NCBI GenBank assembly: GCA_022495995.1
Contig: JAFEMH010001484.1
Location: 124,001 to 188,000 of the forward strand
DNA length: 64,000 nt
Reading direction: 5' to 3'
From: Adenophora triphylla var. japonica
Taxonomy: Eukaryota; Streptophyta; Magnoliopsida; Asterales; Campanulaceae
Shown: positions 63,986 to 64,000 of the stretch, piece after piece
Numbering within the stretch: the stretch's first letter is position 1
Layout: each line of letters begins with the position of its first letter
The notes under the pieces: model-generated
What the model saw: the letters and a program-made list of their open reading frames with translations, nothing else
Database searches by the model: none
What the model was told of the DNA's origin: nothing
Translations under genes and position numbers: made by a program

Positions 63986-64000
63986 CGATAGACGTAGCCA

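Larger units (their letters stand above)
60160..64000 (-). mobile_element. Second copia element of the same family, opposite orientation, runs off the window
   Basis: The 3' LTR is 60160-61614; the polypurine tract (complement of TTCCCACTCGC, 61615-61625) and pol lie at increasing coordinates on the minus strand, and the 5' part is beyond 64000. LTR and coding text match the intron-1 element closely, including the palindromes. Integrase, RT and RNase H are far better preserved, with YVDDILLIGN present. A few frameshifts split the frame, so this copy is also probably not autonomous. Confidence 0.9.

Overview
The window is nuclear DNA from a flowering plant. The evidence is GT-AG introns, a chloroplast transit peptide, dense Stowaway-type MITEs, copia and gypsy retroelements primed from initiator-tRNA-Met-like sites, and an Au-like SINE. 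It looks eudicot, but the species cannot be told from the sequence. It is AT-rich and most of it is transposon-derived.

One host gene dominates. On the minus strand, positions 56475 down to 3512, there is a complete gene for chloroplast polyribonucleotide nucleotidyltransferase (PNPase, PNP1/RIF10 type). I resolved 24 coding exons with canonical GT...AG borders. They join with no frame break into 895 codons plus stop: transit peptide, RNase PH core 1, helical/acidic linker, RNase PH core 2, KH, S1 and a charged tail. Only 2,688 of about 52,960 bp are coding. The 23 introns range from 77 bp to 12.4 kb. Upstream is a compact promoter-like block (site II, telo-box and ACGT elements). A plus-strand gene of unknown function ends convergently at 1064; its last two exons encode a C-terminal membrane anchor.

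The large introns hold transposons. Intron 1 (43816-56238) carries a complete but coding-dead copia LTR element (46952-54551, 5-bp target duplication CGGGT) and a 289-bp SMART/TRIM miniature retrotransposon. Intron 2 has an Au-like SINE with target duplications. Intron 5 has a copia gag-integrase remnant. Intron 8 has a 747-bp Mutator-type MITE. Intron 11 has a gypsy element lacking reverse transcriptase and integrase, with a 951-bp Stowaway-like element inside its LTR. Intron 13 has a fold-back element, a 673-bp tandem duplication, a 264-bp Mutator-type MITE and a head-to-tail array of four LTR-plus-internal units. About thirteen Stowaway-type elements are scattered through the introns.

Upstream of PNP1 lie a gypsy gag fragment (about 58.2-59.8 kb) and a second member of the same copia family as the intron-1 element. 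That copy is in opposite orientation (60160 to beyond 64000) and keeps a recognisable integrase and a YVDD reverse transcriptase.

The least familiar object is the LTR array at 13835-18213. Each unit encodes, about 150 bp after its primer-binding site, a small protein with a conserved WP-TNS / LPIVDWS-PPIYD block and a four-cysteine cluster that I cannot assign to any family. No RNA genes, CRISPR arrays or bacterial-type features were seen.
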